Made by a program: the position numbers and the translations under genes. A stretch of DNA of 64,000 nucleotides, taken from the NCBI RefSeq assembly GCF_014650715.1, contig NZ_BMVM01000026.1, positions 21,999 through 85,998 of the forward strand, in the 5' to 3' direction. A model generated the notes under the pieces. That model searched no databases. It saw only the letters and a program-made list of their open reading frames with translations, and was not told where the DNA came from. Positions 39,568 through 47,906 of this stretch are shown here, in pieces; within the stretch, counting starts at the first letter, position 1, and each line of letters starts with the position of its first letter. This DNA comes from Streptomyces bluensis (GTDB taxonomy: Bacteria > Actinomycetota > Actinomycetes > Streptomycetales > Streptomycetaceae).

Positions 39568-42102
39568 GTGGCGGGCGAGTCCCCCGACAGGTCGAAGCGG
39601 TACGAGTCGTCGACTGGGTCGACGCCGGGATGGGGGTCCCCCCGCGCGAGCGAAGCCGGGGGAAGGTCCACGGCTCCGGAGTCGGGAGCCACGAGCGCGC
39701 CGGGCTCGGCCGATCCGCGGCTGGCGGTGGCCCAGGAGAAGGTTTCCGTGGCGGGGGCGTCCGCTCCCGCGACGGTGGGTGTGGATCAGGCGACCGCCGT
39801 GTTCTCGCGCCGGAGTCTGGAGGAGGCCGAGCCCGCGCTGGAGTCGTCGGGGGGCTCGGCTTCGCAGGACGCCCCGTCGGAGTCCGGCTCGAAGGCCGCC
39901 GAGGGCGCCGAGAGCGCCGACGCGGGCTCCGGGGACTCGGGGGCTTCCGGGGGCTCCGGGGACTCCGGAGACGACGACAGCAGGCCGGAGAGCAAGGCCG
40001 ACGACGCCACGGAGCCCGAGCCGGAAGCGGAGACCCGGCCCGAGGACGAGGGCGAGTCCGAGGACGAGGGCGAGTCCGAGGCGGAGGCGGAGGCGGAGGG
40101 CGACGGCGACGGTACGGCCGGTACGGCGGACGGAGAGGCCGAGACCGAGACCGACGAGGCCAAGCCCGACACCAAGGCCGACAAGCCCCAGGCGGACGCC
40201 CAGAGCGCTTCCTCGGACGACTCGGCCCCCGAGCCGGCCCCCAAGGCGGACGCCCCGGCCGAGGACACCGACACCGGCACCGGCACCGGCACCGCCCCCG
40301 ACACCGACACGGGCTCCGAGGCCAAACCCGAGTCAGGCTCCGGTTCCGATTCCGGTCCCGACTCCGATTCCGGTTCCGATTCCGGTTCCGACACCGACGG
40401 CGGATCGGACAAGGCGGCCGCGCCCGAAGCCCCGGTCGACCAGCCCACCGCCGTCTTCAAGGCCGTACCCCCGCCCGCCGTGGACCAGCCCACGACCATG
40501 CTCAAGCTGGGCGGCGACACGAAGCCGACGGACTCGCAGGGCTCGAAGGACGCGCCCGCGGGCAAGCCGGTTGCCAAGGCCACCGACAAGACCTCCGACA
40601 AGACCACCGGCCAACCCGAGCCGAAGTCCGAAGAGTCGGAGTCCGGCTCGGCGTCCGAGCGCACCAGCAAGTTCGTGGCTCTCAAGCCGCTCGACGAGCC
40701 GAGGCCCCTGAAACCCGCCACGGCGGCCCCCGCGCCGACGGGGACCACTCCCGCGGACGCCACCGCCGCCGTCCCGCAGATCGGCCCCGAGCGCACCGCG
40801 CAGCAGCCCCTGCCCCCCAAGCCGCCGCTCGACCTGCTGGCCGAGCTGACGAACACCCCGCCGCCTCCGCCGTCCCCGATCCGTACGATCGTCCGGCGGG
40901 TCAAGATCTGGACCCCGCTGGCCGTTCTGCTGGTGATCGTCTTTGCGGTCGTACAGGCCGTACGCCCCCTGCCGACGCCCACCCTCGCCCTGACGGCGGA
41001 CCAGACGTACCGCTTCGAGGGCGACAAGGTCTCCCTGCCGTGGCCGGCCGAGGGCCAGGGGGCGATGGACGTGACCGGCATCGGCACGATGGACGGCTTC
41101 GGTGAGCAGCAGCCCGTGCCGATCGGTTCGGTCGCCAAGGCGATGACCGCGTACGTCGTCCTCAAGGAGCACCCGCTGAAGCCGGGCGCCAAGGGTCCGT
41201 CCGTCCCGGTCGACGCGCTCGCCGAGAAGGAGGGCGGCTACAGCGACGACGGCGAGTCCACGCTCGACACCGTCAAGGAGGGCGACAAACTCTCCCTCCA
41301 GGACGCCATAGCGGCCATCATGGTCCCGTCCGCGAACAACATCGCGCGGCTGCTGGCCCGTTGGGACACGGACGGTTCCGAGGCGGAGTTCGTCAAGAAG
41401 ATGAACGCCGCCGCCAAGGACCTGGGGATGACCAACACCACGTACACCGACCCGTCCGGTCTGAAGGAGACGACCGTCTCCACGGCCGAGGACCAGGTCA
41501 AGCTCGGCAACGAGCTGGTGAAGATCAAGGCCCTGACGGACATCACCAGGCTGCCCAGCTGGACGGACCCCTCCGGCAAGGAGCACCGCAACTTCAACAC
41601 GCTCGTCCCCTACTACAACGCCATCGGCATCAAGACCGGTTCGACCACCAAGGCCGGCGGCAACCTGCTGTTCGCGGCCACCAAGGAGGTCGGCGGCGAG
41701 ACCGTGACCGTCGTCGGCGCGATCCTCGGCCAGCACACGGCGCCGATCATCGACACGGTCAACGCGGTCAGCAGGACGGCGATGGTCGCCGCGCAGGACG
41801 CGTTGACCAGCGACAAGATCCTCAAGAAGGGTGATGTCGTCGGGTACGTCGACGACGGGCTCGGCGGTCGCACACCGGTCGTCGCCACCAAGGACGTCGA
41901 CGCGGTGGGCTGGGCCGGGCAGACCGTCAGGCTGGCGCTGTCGGACGGCGGTACGACCATCCCGAACGAGGCGAAGGCCGGAACCAAGGTGGGTTCGCTC
42001 ACCGTTGGAGACGGTAAGGGCGATGCCGTGGAGGTGCCCGTGGCGCTCCAGTCGGACCTCGCCGAGCCCGGTTTCGGCAGCAAGCTGACCCGCGTGGGCT
42101 GA
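39568..42102 (+). CDS. membrane-anchored D-alanyl-D-alanine carboxypeptidase with long acidic cytoplasmic region
   Basis: 844 aa. Residues 1-447 are disordered, rich in Asp, Glu, Ser, Thr and Pro, and contain VDQATAVF, VDQPTAVF and VDQPTTML (about 73, 291 and 306). One membrane helix follows (~449-466), then a serine penicillin-binding domain with SVAK (Ser521), SAN (588-590) and KTGS (689-692): a class C low-molecular-weight PBP that trims pentapeptides outside the cell. A type II topology follows from the sequence. AGGAGGAGG lies before the GTG start. The repeated Thr motif could be a kinase or FHA-binding site (inference). Confidence 0.9.
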   Translation: MAGESPDRSKRYESSTGSTPGWGSPRASEAGGRSTAPESGATSAPGSADPRLAVAQEKVSVAGASAPATVGVDQATAVFSRRSLEEAEPALESSGGSASQDAPSESGSKAAEGAESADAGSGDSGASGGSGDSGDDDSRPESKADDATEPEPEAETRPEDEGESEDEGESEAEAEAEGDGDGTAGTADGEAETETDEAKPDTKADKPQADAQSASSDDSAPEPAPKADAPAEDTDTGTGTGTAPDTDTGSEAKPESGSGSDSGPDSDSGSDSGSDTDGGSDKAAAPEAPVDQPTAVFKAVPPPAVDQPTTMLKLGGDTKPTDSQGSKDAPAGKPVAKATDKTSDKTTGQPEPKSEESESGSASERTSKFVALKPLDEPRPLKPATAAPAPTGTTPADATAAVPQIGPERTAQQPLPPKPPLDLLAELTNTPPPPPSPIRTIVRRVKIWTPLAVLLVIVFAVVQAVRPLPTPTLALTADQTYRFEGDKVSLPWPAEGQGAMDVTGIGTMDGFGEQQPVPIGSVAKAMTAYVVLKEHPLKPGAKGPSVPVDALAEKEGGYSDDGESTLDTVKEGDKLSLQDAIAAIMVPSANNIARLLARWDTDGSEAEFVKKMNAAAKDLGMTNTTYTDPSGLKETTVSTAEDQVKLGNELVKIKALTDITRLPSWTDPSGKEHRNFNTLVPYYNAIGIKTGSTTKAGGNLLFAATKEVGGETVTVVGAILGQHTAPIIDTVNAVSRTAMVAAQDALTSDKILKKGDVVGYVDDGLGGRTPVVATKDVDAVGWAGQTVRLALSDGGTTIPNEAKAGTKVGSLTVGDGKGDAVEVPVALQSDLAEPGFGSKLTRVG
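39631..39669. repeat. streptomycete palindromic repeat embedded in the carboxypeptidase gene
   Basis: GGGGGTCCCCCCGC, then GCGAGCGAAGCCGGGGGAAG, forms a C6/G5 stem. I recognise it from memory as a dispersed extragenic palindrome common in Streptomyces chromosomes. Here it is read in frame as GSPRASEAGG in the disordered N-terminal region, so it probably inserted there without harm. Confidence 0.55.
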
Positions 42103-42276
42103 CGGCCTCCGCGGCCGGCCGCACCCCGTCGGTGGAGCACCGCCCGTTCTCCAGCGGGCGCCCACCGGCGGGGTGCGTGCTAGCGTCGCGAGACCGGGCA
42201 GGTCGCAGGCCGCGCGACCGACCGGAGACCGACGAGAAACGGAAGATGTCCAGAGGGACACGGGGAGTGCGTTCAG

Positions 42277-44163
42277 GTGGCGACAGCGGAGCGGACACAC
42301 GCCGACGACGCCGATCCGGAACGGGGCACCGGCCCGCGAATACCAGCACCCTCCCGCGGAACCGCTGGTGAGAAGACCACCGGCACCGGCGAGGCAGCCG
42401 GTCCGGCGGGTGTGACCGGCCTGACCCGCCTGACCCGCATGACCCGTCCGGCTCGTCTGTCCCGCTTCCTCCTCCACCCGGTCACCCTCATCACGGCCCT
42501 CTCCGCCCTCCTCCACCTCGTCTGGTTCTTCACGTTCGCGAACAGCGGTGGGGATCTGGCGGCGCAGGACGCGTGGGCGGAGTTCGTCGGCCGGCACCCG
42601 GACTCGGCCTACAACCTGGCCTGGTACGGCGGCATGCACCCGGTCTCGTACAGCGTGGTGTCCCCGTACCTGATGTCGGTCCTCGGGGTCCGTACGACGA
42701 TGATGATCGCCGGGACGGTCTCGGCGGGTCTGCTGACGATGATCCTGATGCGCGGCAGGGCGGTGCGGCAGCCCCTGTGGCCCGCGCTGGCCGGGGTGTT
42801 CGCGCTGCTGTGCAACGCGGCGTCGGGACGGGTCACCTTCGGGCTGGGCACGTTGTTCGCGCTGGGCGCGACCGCGGTCGTGTTCTGCTGGCCGTACCGC
42901 TGGCGCTACAAGCGCTGGGCGAAGGCCCTGTGCGCGGCGCCGCTGGCCGCGCTGGCCACCATGGCGTCGCCCGTGGCGGGCCTGTTCGTGGGGCTGGTGG
43001 CGGTGGCGCTGTTCCTGCAGAAACGCCGTCCCGGTGCGTGGGCGCTGGGTCTGGCGCCCGCGGCGGTGGTGGCGCTGTCGGCCTGGCTGTTCCCGTTCTC
43101 GGGCACGCAGCCGATGTCGATCGGATCGGCGGCCCTGCCCTTCGTCTTCGCGGTGTCCGTCTACGTCCTGGTCCCCAAGGACTGGACGACGGTACGGATC
43201 ACGGCGGCGGTGTACGCGCTCTCCGTGCTCCTCGTCTGGCTGATCAGCTCGCAGATCGGTTCCAACATCACGCGGCTGTCGATGCTGTTCGCGGGTGTGG
43301 CGCTGCTGGCCGCGCTGCCCTTCGCGGTACCGCGTTCCCGGAAGTGGTACGCCACGGTGATCGCCTTCCTCGGTTTCACGGCGTGGATCGGCTTCAAGAC
43401 GGTGGACGACGTCGTCCATACGACACCGGCGGCGTCGTGGGCGCGCGAGCTGGCGCCCCTGGTGAACCAGCTCCAGGTGGTGGGCGCCGAGAAGGGCCGT
43501 GTGGAGGTGGTCCCGGCGCGTTCGCACCGTGAGGCCTCCGCCCTGGCGCCGTATGTGAACCTGGCGCGGGGCTGGAACCGGCAGGCGGACATGGAGCGCA
43601 ACCCACTCTTCTACGACGACACGCTCAACTCCGCGAACTATCACGACTGGCTGAAGCGGTGGGCCGTCCACTACGTCGTCCTTCCGAAGGGCGAGCCGGA
43701 CGGCGACGGCGGCGAGCGGGAGCGGGAGCTGGTCCAGCGGGGCATGCCGTATCTGAAGCAGATCTGGGGCGATGCGAACTGGCAGTTGTTCGCGGTGACG
43801 GATCCGACGCAGCTGGCCGAGCCGAACGCCGTCGTCGACCGGGCCGCCCAGGGGGAGATGACGCTCCGGGTGCGGAAGGCGGGGCGGGTCCTGATCCGGA
43901 TTCCGTACTCGCCGTGGCTGAGTCTGGTCGATGCGGAGGGCAAGAGCCTTCAGGCGCCGCAGGAGACGGCGGAGTCGAAGCAGCGGGAGGACGATGCCGT
44001 GCCGAAGACGTACGACAACGTCAACGGGTGCCTGACGGAGGCGGAGGAGGACGCGTTCGGCGACCGGTGGACGGAGCTTCTGGCGCCCGCGCCGGGTACG
44101 TATCGCCTCGCGGCGCCGTATCAGCTCCCGCGGGGGACGCCGTGTCCGGAGGAACTCCGCTGA
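42277..44163 (+). CDS. polytopic membrane protein, GT-C/MFS-like, function unknown
   Basis: 628 aa. A Thr/Pro-rich cytoplasmic start, then about 11-12 hydrophobic helices between residues 65 and 385, then a ~240-residue soluble C-terminal part (WARELAPLVNQLQVVGAEKG, NSANYHDWLKRWAVHYVVLP, PYSPWLSLVDAEGKSLQAP). A lipid-linked sugar transferase (GT-C) is plausible from this layout: an Asp at the first extracytoplasmic loop (SGGDLAAQDAWAEFVGRHPD) is present. No certain family motif is seen. GTG start with GGGGAG; 174 bp after the carboxypeptidase, so the pair may act together on the envelope. Confidence 0.75.
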   Translation: MATAERTHADDADPERGTGPRIPAPSRGTAGEKTTGTGEAAGPAGVTGLTRLTRMTRPARLSRFLLHPVTLITALSALLHLVWFFTFANSGGDLAAQDAWAEFVGRHPDSAYNLAWYGGMHPVSYSVVSPYLMSVLGVRTTMMIAGTVSAGLLTMILMRGRAVRQPLWPALAGVFALLCNAASGRVTFGLGTLFALGATAVVFCWPYRWRYKRWAKALCAAPLAALATMASPVAGLFVGLVAVALFLQKRRPGAWALGLAPAAVVALSAWLFPFSGTQPMSIGSAALPFVFAVSVYVLVPKDWTTVRITAAVYALSVLLVWLISSQIGSNITRLSMLFAGVALLAALPFAVPRSRKWYATVIAFLGFTAWIGFKTVDDVVHTTPAASWARELAPLVNQLQVVGAEKGRVEVVPARSHREASALAPYVNLARGWNRQADMERNPLFYDDTLNSANYHDWLKRWAVHYVVLPKGEPDGDGGERERELVQRGMPYLKQIWGDANWQLFAVTDPTQLAEPNAVVDRAAQGEMTLRVRKAGRVLIRIPYSPWLSLVDAEGKSLQAPQETAESKQREDDAVPKTYDNVNGCLTEAEEDAFGDRWTELLAPAPGTYRLAAPYQLPRGTPCPEELR

Positions 44164-44351
44164 GGCCTGCCGGCCGGTCTTGCCCGCCGCGCTTTCCCCG
44201 CTGGACTTCGATCGCCCCCGCCGCCCCTACCCGTCCCATCCCAGGGGCTCCGCCCCTCCGCCCCCGCCAAGGGGGCTACGCCCCCCTGGACCCCCAGGGC
44301 TTCGGGGCTCCGCCCCGGACCCCGTTCCGGGGGCCAGCCCCCGGACCCCCG

Positions 44352-44421
44352 CTCCTCAAACGCCGGAGAGGCTGGAATGTGCGGCCAGGCACAACCAGCC
44401 TGTCCGGCGTTTGAGGACGAG
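44352..44421. terminator. bidirectional terminator between convergent genes
   Basis: CTCCTCAAACGCCGG plus GAGAGGCTGG pairs with CCAGCCTGTCCGGCG plus TTTGAGGA, 23 of 24 bases, around a 19-nt loop. This AAACGCCGG stem is frequent at Streptomyces gene ends. Upstream, 44230-44340 is a run of GC-rich palindromes (GGGGCTCCGCCCC types). Confidence 0.8.
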
Positions 44422-44426
44422 GCCGT

Positions 44427-45986
44427 TCACACACCCGACGGACTCGACGCGTCCTTCGACTCCGGCGGCACCGCCGCGGCAGCGGTCCCGTCCCCGTCCG
44501 AGTTGATCTGCTCGATGATCGCCAGCCGTTCCGGCGTGTCCTCGGGCTTGAGGTAGCCGATGACGATGTACAGGACGAGGGACACGGCCAGCGGGACGGA
44601 CACCTGGTACTGGAGGGGGACGCCGCCGTCGATGTTCCAGCTGATCGGGTAGTTGACCAGCCAGAAGGCGAACAGGCCGCAGGCCCAGCTGGTCAGCGCC
44701 GCCGTGGGACCCGAGCGGCGGAACGGGCGGAGCAGCCCGAGCATCATGGGGATGGCCATCGGACCCATCAGGCCCGCGACCCACTTGATCACGACCGTGA
44801 TGATGTCCTTGAACGTCGGCGAGTTGACCTGGGTCGCCGCCGCCATGGACAGACCGAGGAAGACGACCGTCGCGATCCGGGCCGCGATCAGCCCCGAACG
44901 CTGGCTCCACGCCCGCGCCCTCGCCGAGATCACGGGTGCGCAGTCCCGTGTGAAGACGGCGGCGATGGCGTTGGCGTCGGAGGAGCACATGGCCATCGTG
45001 TGGGAGAAGAAGCCGACGATGACCAGGCCCAGCAGGCCGTGCGGGATGAGCTGTTCGGTCATCAGGGCGTACGAGTCCGACCCGTCCGGCTTCTGCGACT
45101 CCACCAGCAGCGGCGACATCCACATGGGGAAGAACAGGACGAGCGGCCAGACCAGCCACAGGATCGCCGACAGCCGCGCCGAGCGCTCGGCCTCGTGCGG
45201 GGTCGCCGTGGCCATGTAGCGCTGGGCCTGGTTGAGCATGCCGCCGTTGTACTCGAAGAGCTTGATGAAGAGGAAGGCGAGCAGGAAGACCGTTCCGTAC
45301 GGACCGACCAGCGGCTTGCCGTGCCCCTGCAGCGCGGGCTCGTCCCAGACGCCGAAGAAGCCGCCGTAGTCGCCGAGTTTGGCCACGACGGCGACGAACA
45401 TCGCGATGCCCGCGAGAAGCTGGATGACGAACTGACCGAGCTCCGTCAGCGCGTCCGCCCACAGGCCGCCGATCGTGCAGTAGATCGCCGTGATGCCGCC
45501 GGTGATGAGGATGCCCTGGTTGAGCGAGATGCCGGTGAAGACGGACAGCAGGGTGGCGATGGCCGCCCACTTCGCCCCCACGTCGACGATCTTCAGCAGC
45601 ATTCCGGACCAGGCGAGCGCCTGCTGTGTGGGCAGGTTGTAACGGTTCTTCAGGTACTCCAGCGGGGACGCCACGTGCAGCCGGGAACGTAGCCGGTTGA
45701 TGCGCGGCGCGAACAGCTTCGACCCGATCGCGATGCCCAGCGCGATGGGGAAGGACCAGGTGACGAAGGACGTGACGCCGTAGGTGTAGGCGATGCCCGC
45801 GTATCCGGTGAACATGACCGCGCTGTAGCCCGACATGTGGTGCGAGATGCCGGACAGCCACCAGGGCATCTTCCCGCCGGCGGTGAAGAAGTCGCTGACG
45901 TTGTCGACCCGCTTGTGCGACCAGATGCCGATCGCGACCATCACTCCGAAGTAACCGATGAGCACGGCCCAGTCGAGACCGTTCAT
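44427..45986 (-). CDS. sodium/solute symporter (SSS family)
   Basis: 519 aa with 13 or so helices. The start MNGLDWAVLIGYFGVMVAIG is typical of SSS proteins, followed by SDFFTAGGKMPWWLSGISHHMSG-type loop, and the sodium-site helix region around QVNSPTFKDI. It imports an organic substrate with Na+, not identified. ATG start has GGGAGGGAGC upstream; the longer frame is not conserved. A short-chain dehydrogenase gene lies upstream on the same strand and an EthD-like gene beyond it; all three may serve one catabolic route. Confidence 0.88.
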   Translation of the reverse strand: MNGLDWAVLIGYFGVMVAIGIWSHKRVDNVSDFFTAGGKMPWWLSGISHHMSGYSAVMFTGYAGIAYTYGVTSFVTWSFPIALGIAIGSKLFAPRINRLRSRLHVASPLEYLKNRYNLPTQQALAWSGMLLKIVDVGAKWAAIATLLSVFTGISLNQGILITGGITAIYCTIGGLWADALTELGQFVIQLLAGIAMFVAVVAKLGDYGGFFGVWDEPALQGHGKPLVGPYGTVFLLAFLFIKLFEYNGGMLNQAQRYMATATPHEAERSARLSAILWLVWPLVLFFPMWMSPLLVESQKPDGSDSYALMTEQLIPHGLLGLVIVGFFSHTMAMCSSDANAIAAVFTRDCAPVISARARAWSQRSGLIAARIATVVFLGLSMAAATQVNSPTFKDIITVVIKWVAGLMGPMAIPMMLGLLRPFRRSGPTAALTSWACGLFAFWLVNYPISWNIDGGVPLQYQVSVPLAVSLVLYIVIGYLKPEDTPERLAIIEQINSDGDGTAAAAVPPESKDASSPSGV

Positions 45987-46121
45987 GTGCTCCCTCCCGG
46001 GAATGAGACCGGTGCATGTCAAGACAGCCGCGCAGCGCCCGCTCATCGTGGGATCGGCTGGACGCCCTCGGCAACGGCCCGTAGGGTCAAGAGGGGGCAA
46101 AAATGTTCTGCGAGTTGACTT

Positions 46122-46141
46122 GCGTTCATATCAATGAACGC
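46122..46141. promoter_or_regulatory. inverted repeat before the symporter gene
   Basis: GCGTTCAT-ATCA-ATGAACGC is a perfect 8-4-8 dyad, flanked by further matching TT/AA, in the AT-richer gap between the dehydrogenase stop and the symporter start (about 140 nt upstream). Candidate operator for substrate-controlled expression; regulator unknown. Confidence 0.55.
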
Positions 46142-46174
46142 GCAAGCGGCTCGCAGAATCTGGCCGAATCGCGG

Positions 46175-46960
46175 CTACCGCATCAGCTCCCCCGCGTTGA
46201 CCAGCAGCGACTGCCCCGTGATGGCGCGGGCGCGATCGGATGCCAGGAATACCACCGCATCCGCGACATCTCCGTCCGTAGCCAGGTCGGGCAGCGCCAT
46301 CCGGTCAGTGAGCCGCTTCAGCACCTCGGCCTCCGGTACGCCCTCGGTGTGCGCGGTGAACTGGACGTACGCCTCCACGGGCGGTCCCCACATCCAGCCC
46401 GGCTGCACGGTGTTGACCCGTATCCGATGCGGGCCCACCTCACGCGCCAGCGAGTACATGGCGCTGGTCAGCGCTCCCTTCGACGCCGCGTACGCCGCCT
46501 GCCGCACCTGCGAGGGGGCGGCCACCGACGACTGCGTCCCGATGATGACGACGGAACCGCCCCGTTCCTTCAGCGCCGGCAGACAGGCCCGCGTCATCCG
46601 CAGCGTCCCCAGCAGGTTGACGTCGACGACCGACTGCCAGGTGGCGAAGTCCGCGTCCTCCACCCCGCCGAAGTAGCTGTCCCAGGCCGCCACGTGCACC
46701 ACGGCGTCGATCCCCCCGAACCGCTGCCGCGCGAGCCCCGCGAGCGCCTCGCACTGCGCTTCGTCGGTGATGTCGGTCGCGCGGTACGCCGTACGGGCAC
46801 CGTCCGGATCGAGCTCGGCCGCGGCCTTCGCGAGGTGCGCCTCCGTACGCGCGCCGAGCACGGCGTTTCCCCCGTCCCGTACGACGGCCGCAGCGACCCG
46901 GTGACCGAGCCCGGCGCCGACCCCCGAGACCACGACGGTCTTCCCCTCCAGCAGTGACAT
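46175..46960 (-). CDS. short-chain dehydrogenase/reductase
   Basis: 261 aa Rossmann oxidoreductase. Cofactor loop VVVSGVGAGLGHRVA at residue ~10, the Asp of TDITDE near 63, catalytic Ser in IIGTQSSVA, and Tyr/Lys in AAYAASKG. The GARTEAHL segment with Arg suggests NADP or NAD ambiguity. C-terminal GQSLLVNAGELMR. ATG start with GGAGGCGC upstream. It is divergent to the EthD-like gene across a 106-bp gap with a TetR-type palindrome and lies before the symporter gene; the substrate is unknown. Confidence 0.9.
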   Translation of the reverse strand: MSLLEGKTVVVSGVGAGLGHRVAAAVVRDGGNAVLGARTEAHLAKAAAELDPDGARTAYRATDITDEAQCEALAGLARQRFGGIDAVVHVAAWDSYFGGVEDADFATWQSVVDVNLLGTLRMTRACLPALKERGGSVVIIGTQSSVAAPSQVRQAAYAASKGALTSAMYSLAREVGPHRIRVNTVQPGWMWGPPVEAYVQFTAHTEGVPEAEVLKRLTDRMALPDLATDGDVADAVVFLASDRARAITGQSLLVNAGELMR

Positions 46961-46987
46961 GCGCGCCTCCGGACCCTGGCGAATTGC

Positions 46988-47002
46988 CTGACGGGCCGTC
47001 AG
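46988..47002. promoter_or_regulatory. CTGACGG-G-CCGTCAG palindrome in the divergent promoter
   Basis: Perfect 7-1-7 dyad between the dehydrogenase and EthD-like genes. CTGACG...CGTCAG dyads are typical of TetR-family operators in actinomycetes controlling lipid or steroid-type catabolism. No regulator gene is adjacent in the window, so it would act from elsewhere. Confidence 0.6.
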
Positions 47003-47066
47003 ATTAGGTGGGTGCGGCCACGCACGGAAGACATTGGACGAAGGCTTCGGACGGAAGGAGAGCAGC

Positions 47067-47906
47067 ATGTCCCAGGAGACCCGCAGCGAGGTGTACGCGG
47101 AACTGGCGGCCGTCGGCCCGTACGGCGTCCACCCCGGCCACGCCCTGATCACCATGGTCGAGCCGCATCCGGGCCACGAGTACGCCTACAACCGCTGGTA
47201 CGAGGACGACCACTACTACGCCGGCGCGATGGCCATGCCCTGGATGTACGCGGGCCGCCGCTGGGTGGCGACCCGGGACCTCCAGCTCCTGCGCTACCCC
47301 GAGAAGTCGGCGGTGGCCCAGCCGGTGACGGCAGGCTGCTACATCACCGTCTACTGGGTGACCGCGGGGCGCTACGACGACCACATGAAGTGGACGGTCG
47401 CCATCAACAAGCGCCTCAACCGCGACGCCCGCGTCTACCAGGACCGCACCCACGTCTTCACGGCCTTCCAGGACCACGAGGCGACGGTCTACCGCGACGG
47501 CGCCGCCGGCCCGCGCGACGTCCACGCCCTCGACCACCCGTACGCGGGCCTCGTGGTGCAGGTCATCGACGCGGACGGCCCGGCGGAACGCGCCGAGCTG
47601 CTGGAGTGGCTGCGCTCCCGCCACCTGCCCCGGCGGCTCGCGGGCTCCCCGGCCGCCATGGTCACCCTCTTCCGACCGGTCCCGCTCCCCCTCGACCGCA
47701 TGGCGTACGTCAAGCAGGTCGAGGGCGCCGACACGCGGCTCACGCTGCTGTGGTTCCTTCAGGCCGATCCCCGGGAGTGCTGGGAGGAGCACTTCACGGG
47801 GCTCGACGCGGCCGTGGCCGAAGCGGGCCTCGGGAGGGTCGAGTTGGTGGCGCCGTTCATTCCCACGGTGCCGGGGACGGACCGGTATGTCGACCGGCTT
47901 CGCTGA
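47067..47906 (+). CDS. EthD-like dimeric alpha/beta-barrel protein
   Basis: 279 aa. HALITMVEPHPGHEYAYNRW plus YEDDHYYA matches the EthD/stress-responsive barrel pattern (beta strand, NxWYxxxH, helix). A second, more diverged half (GSPAAMVTLFRPVPLPLDRM, then WFLQADPRECWEEHF) suggests an internal duplication of the ferredoxin-like fold. Such proteins bind or process small hydrophobic substrates. AAGGAGAG precedes the chosen ATG. Its last 50 bp overlap the 3' end of the STAND ATPase gene on the other strand. Confidence 0.7.
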   Translation: MSQETRSEVYAELAAVGPYGVHPGHALITMVEPHPGHEYAYNRWYEDDHYYAGAMAMPWMYAGRRWVATRDLQLLRYPEKSAVAQPVTAGCYITVYWVTAGRYDDHMKWTVAINKRLNRDARVYQDRTHVFTAFQDHEATVYRDGAAGPRDVHALDHPYAGLVVQVIDADGPAERAELLEWLRSRHLPRRLAGSPAAMVTLFRPVPLPLDRMAYVKQVEGADTRLTLLWFLQADPRECWEEHFTGLDAAVAEAGLGRVELVAPFIPTVPGTDRYVDRLR

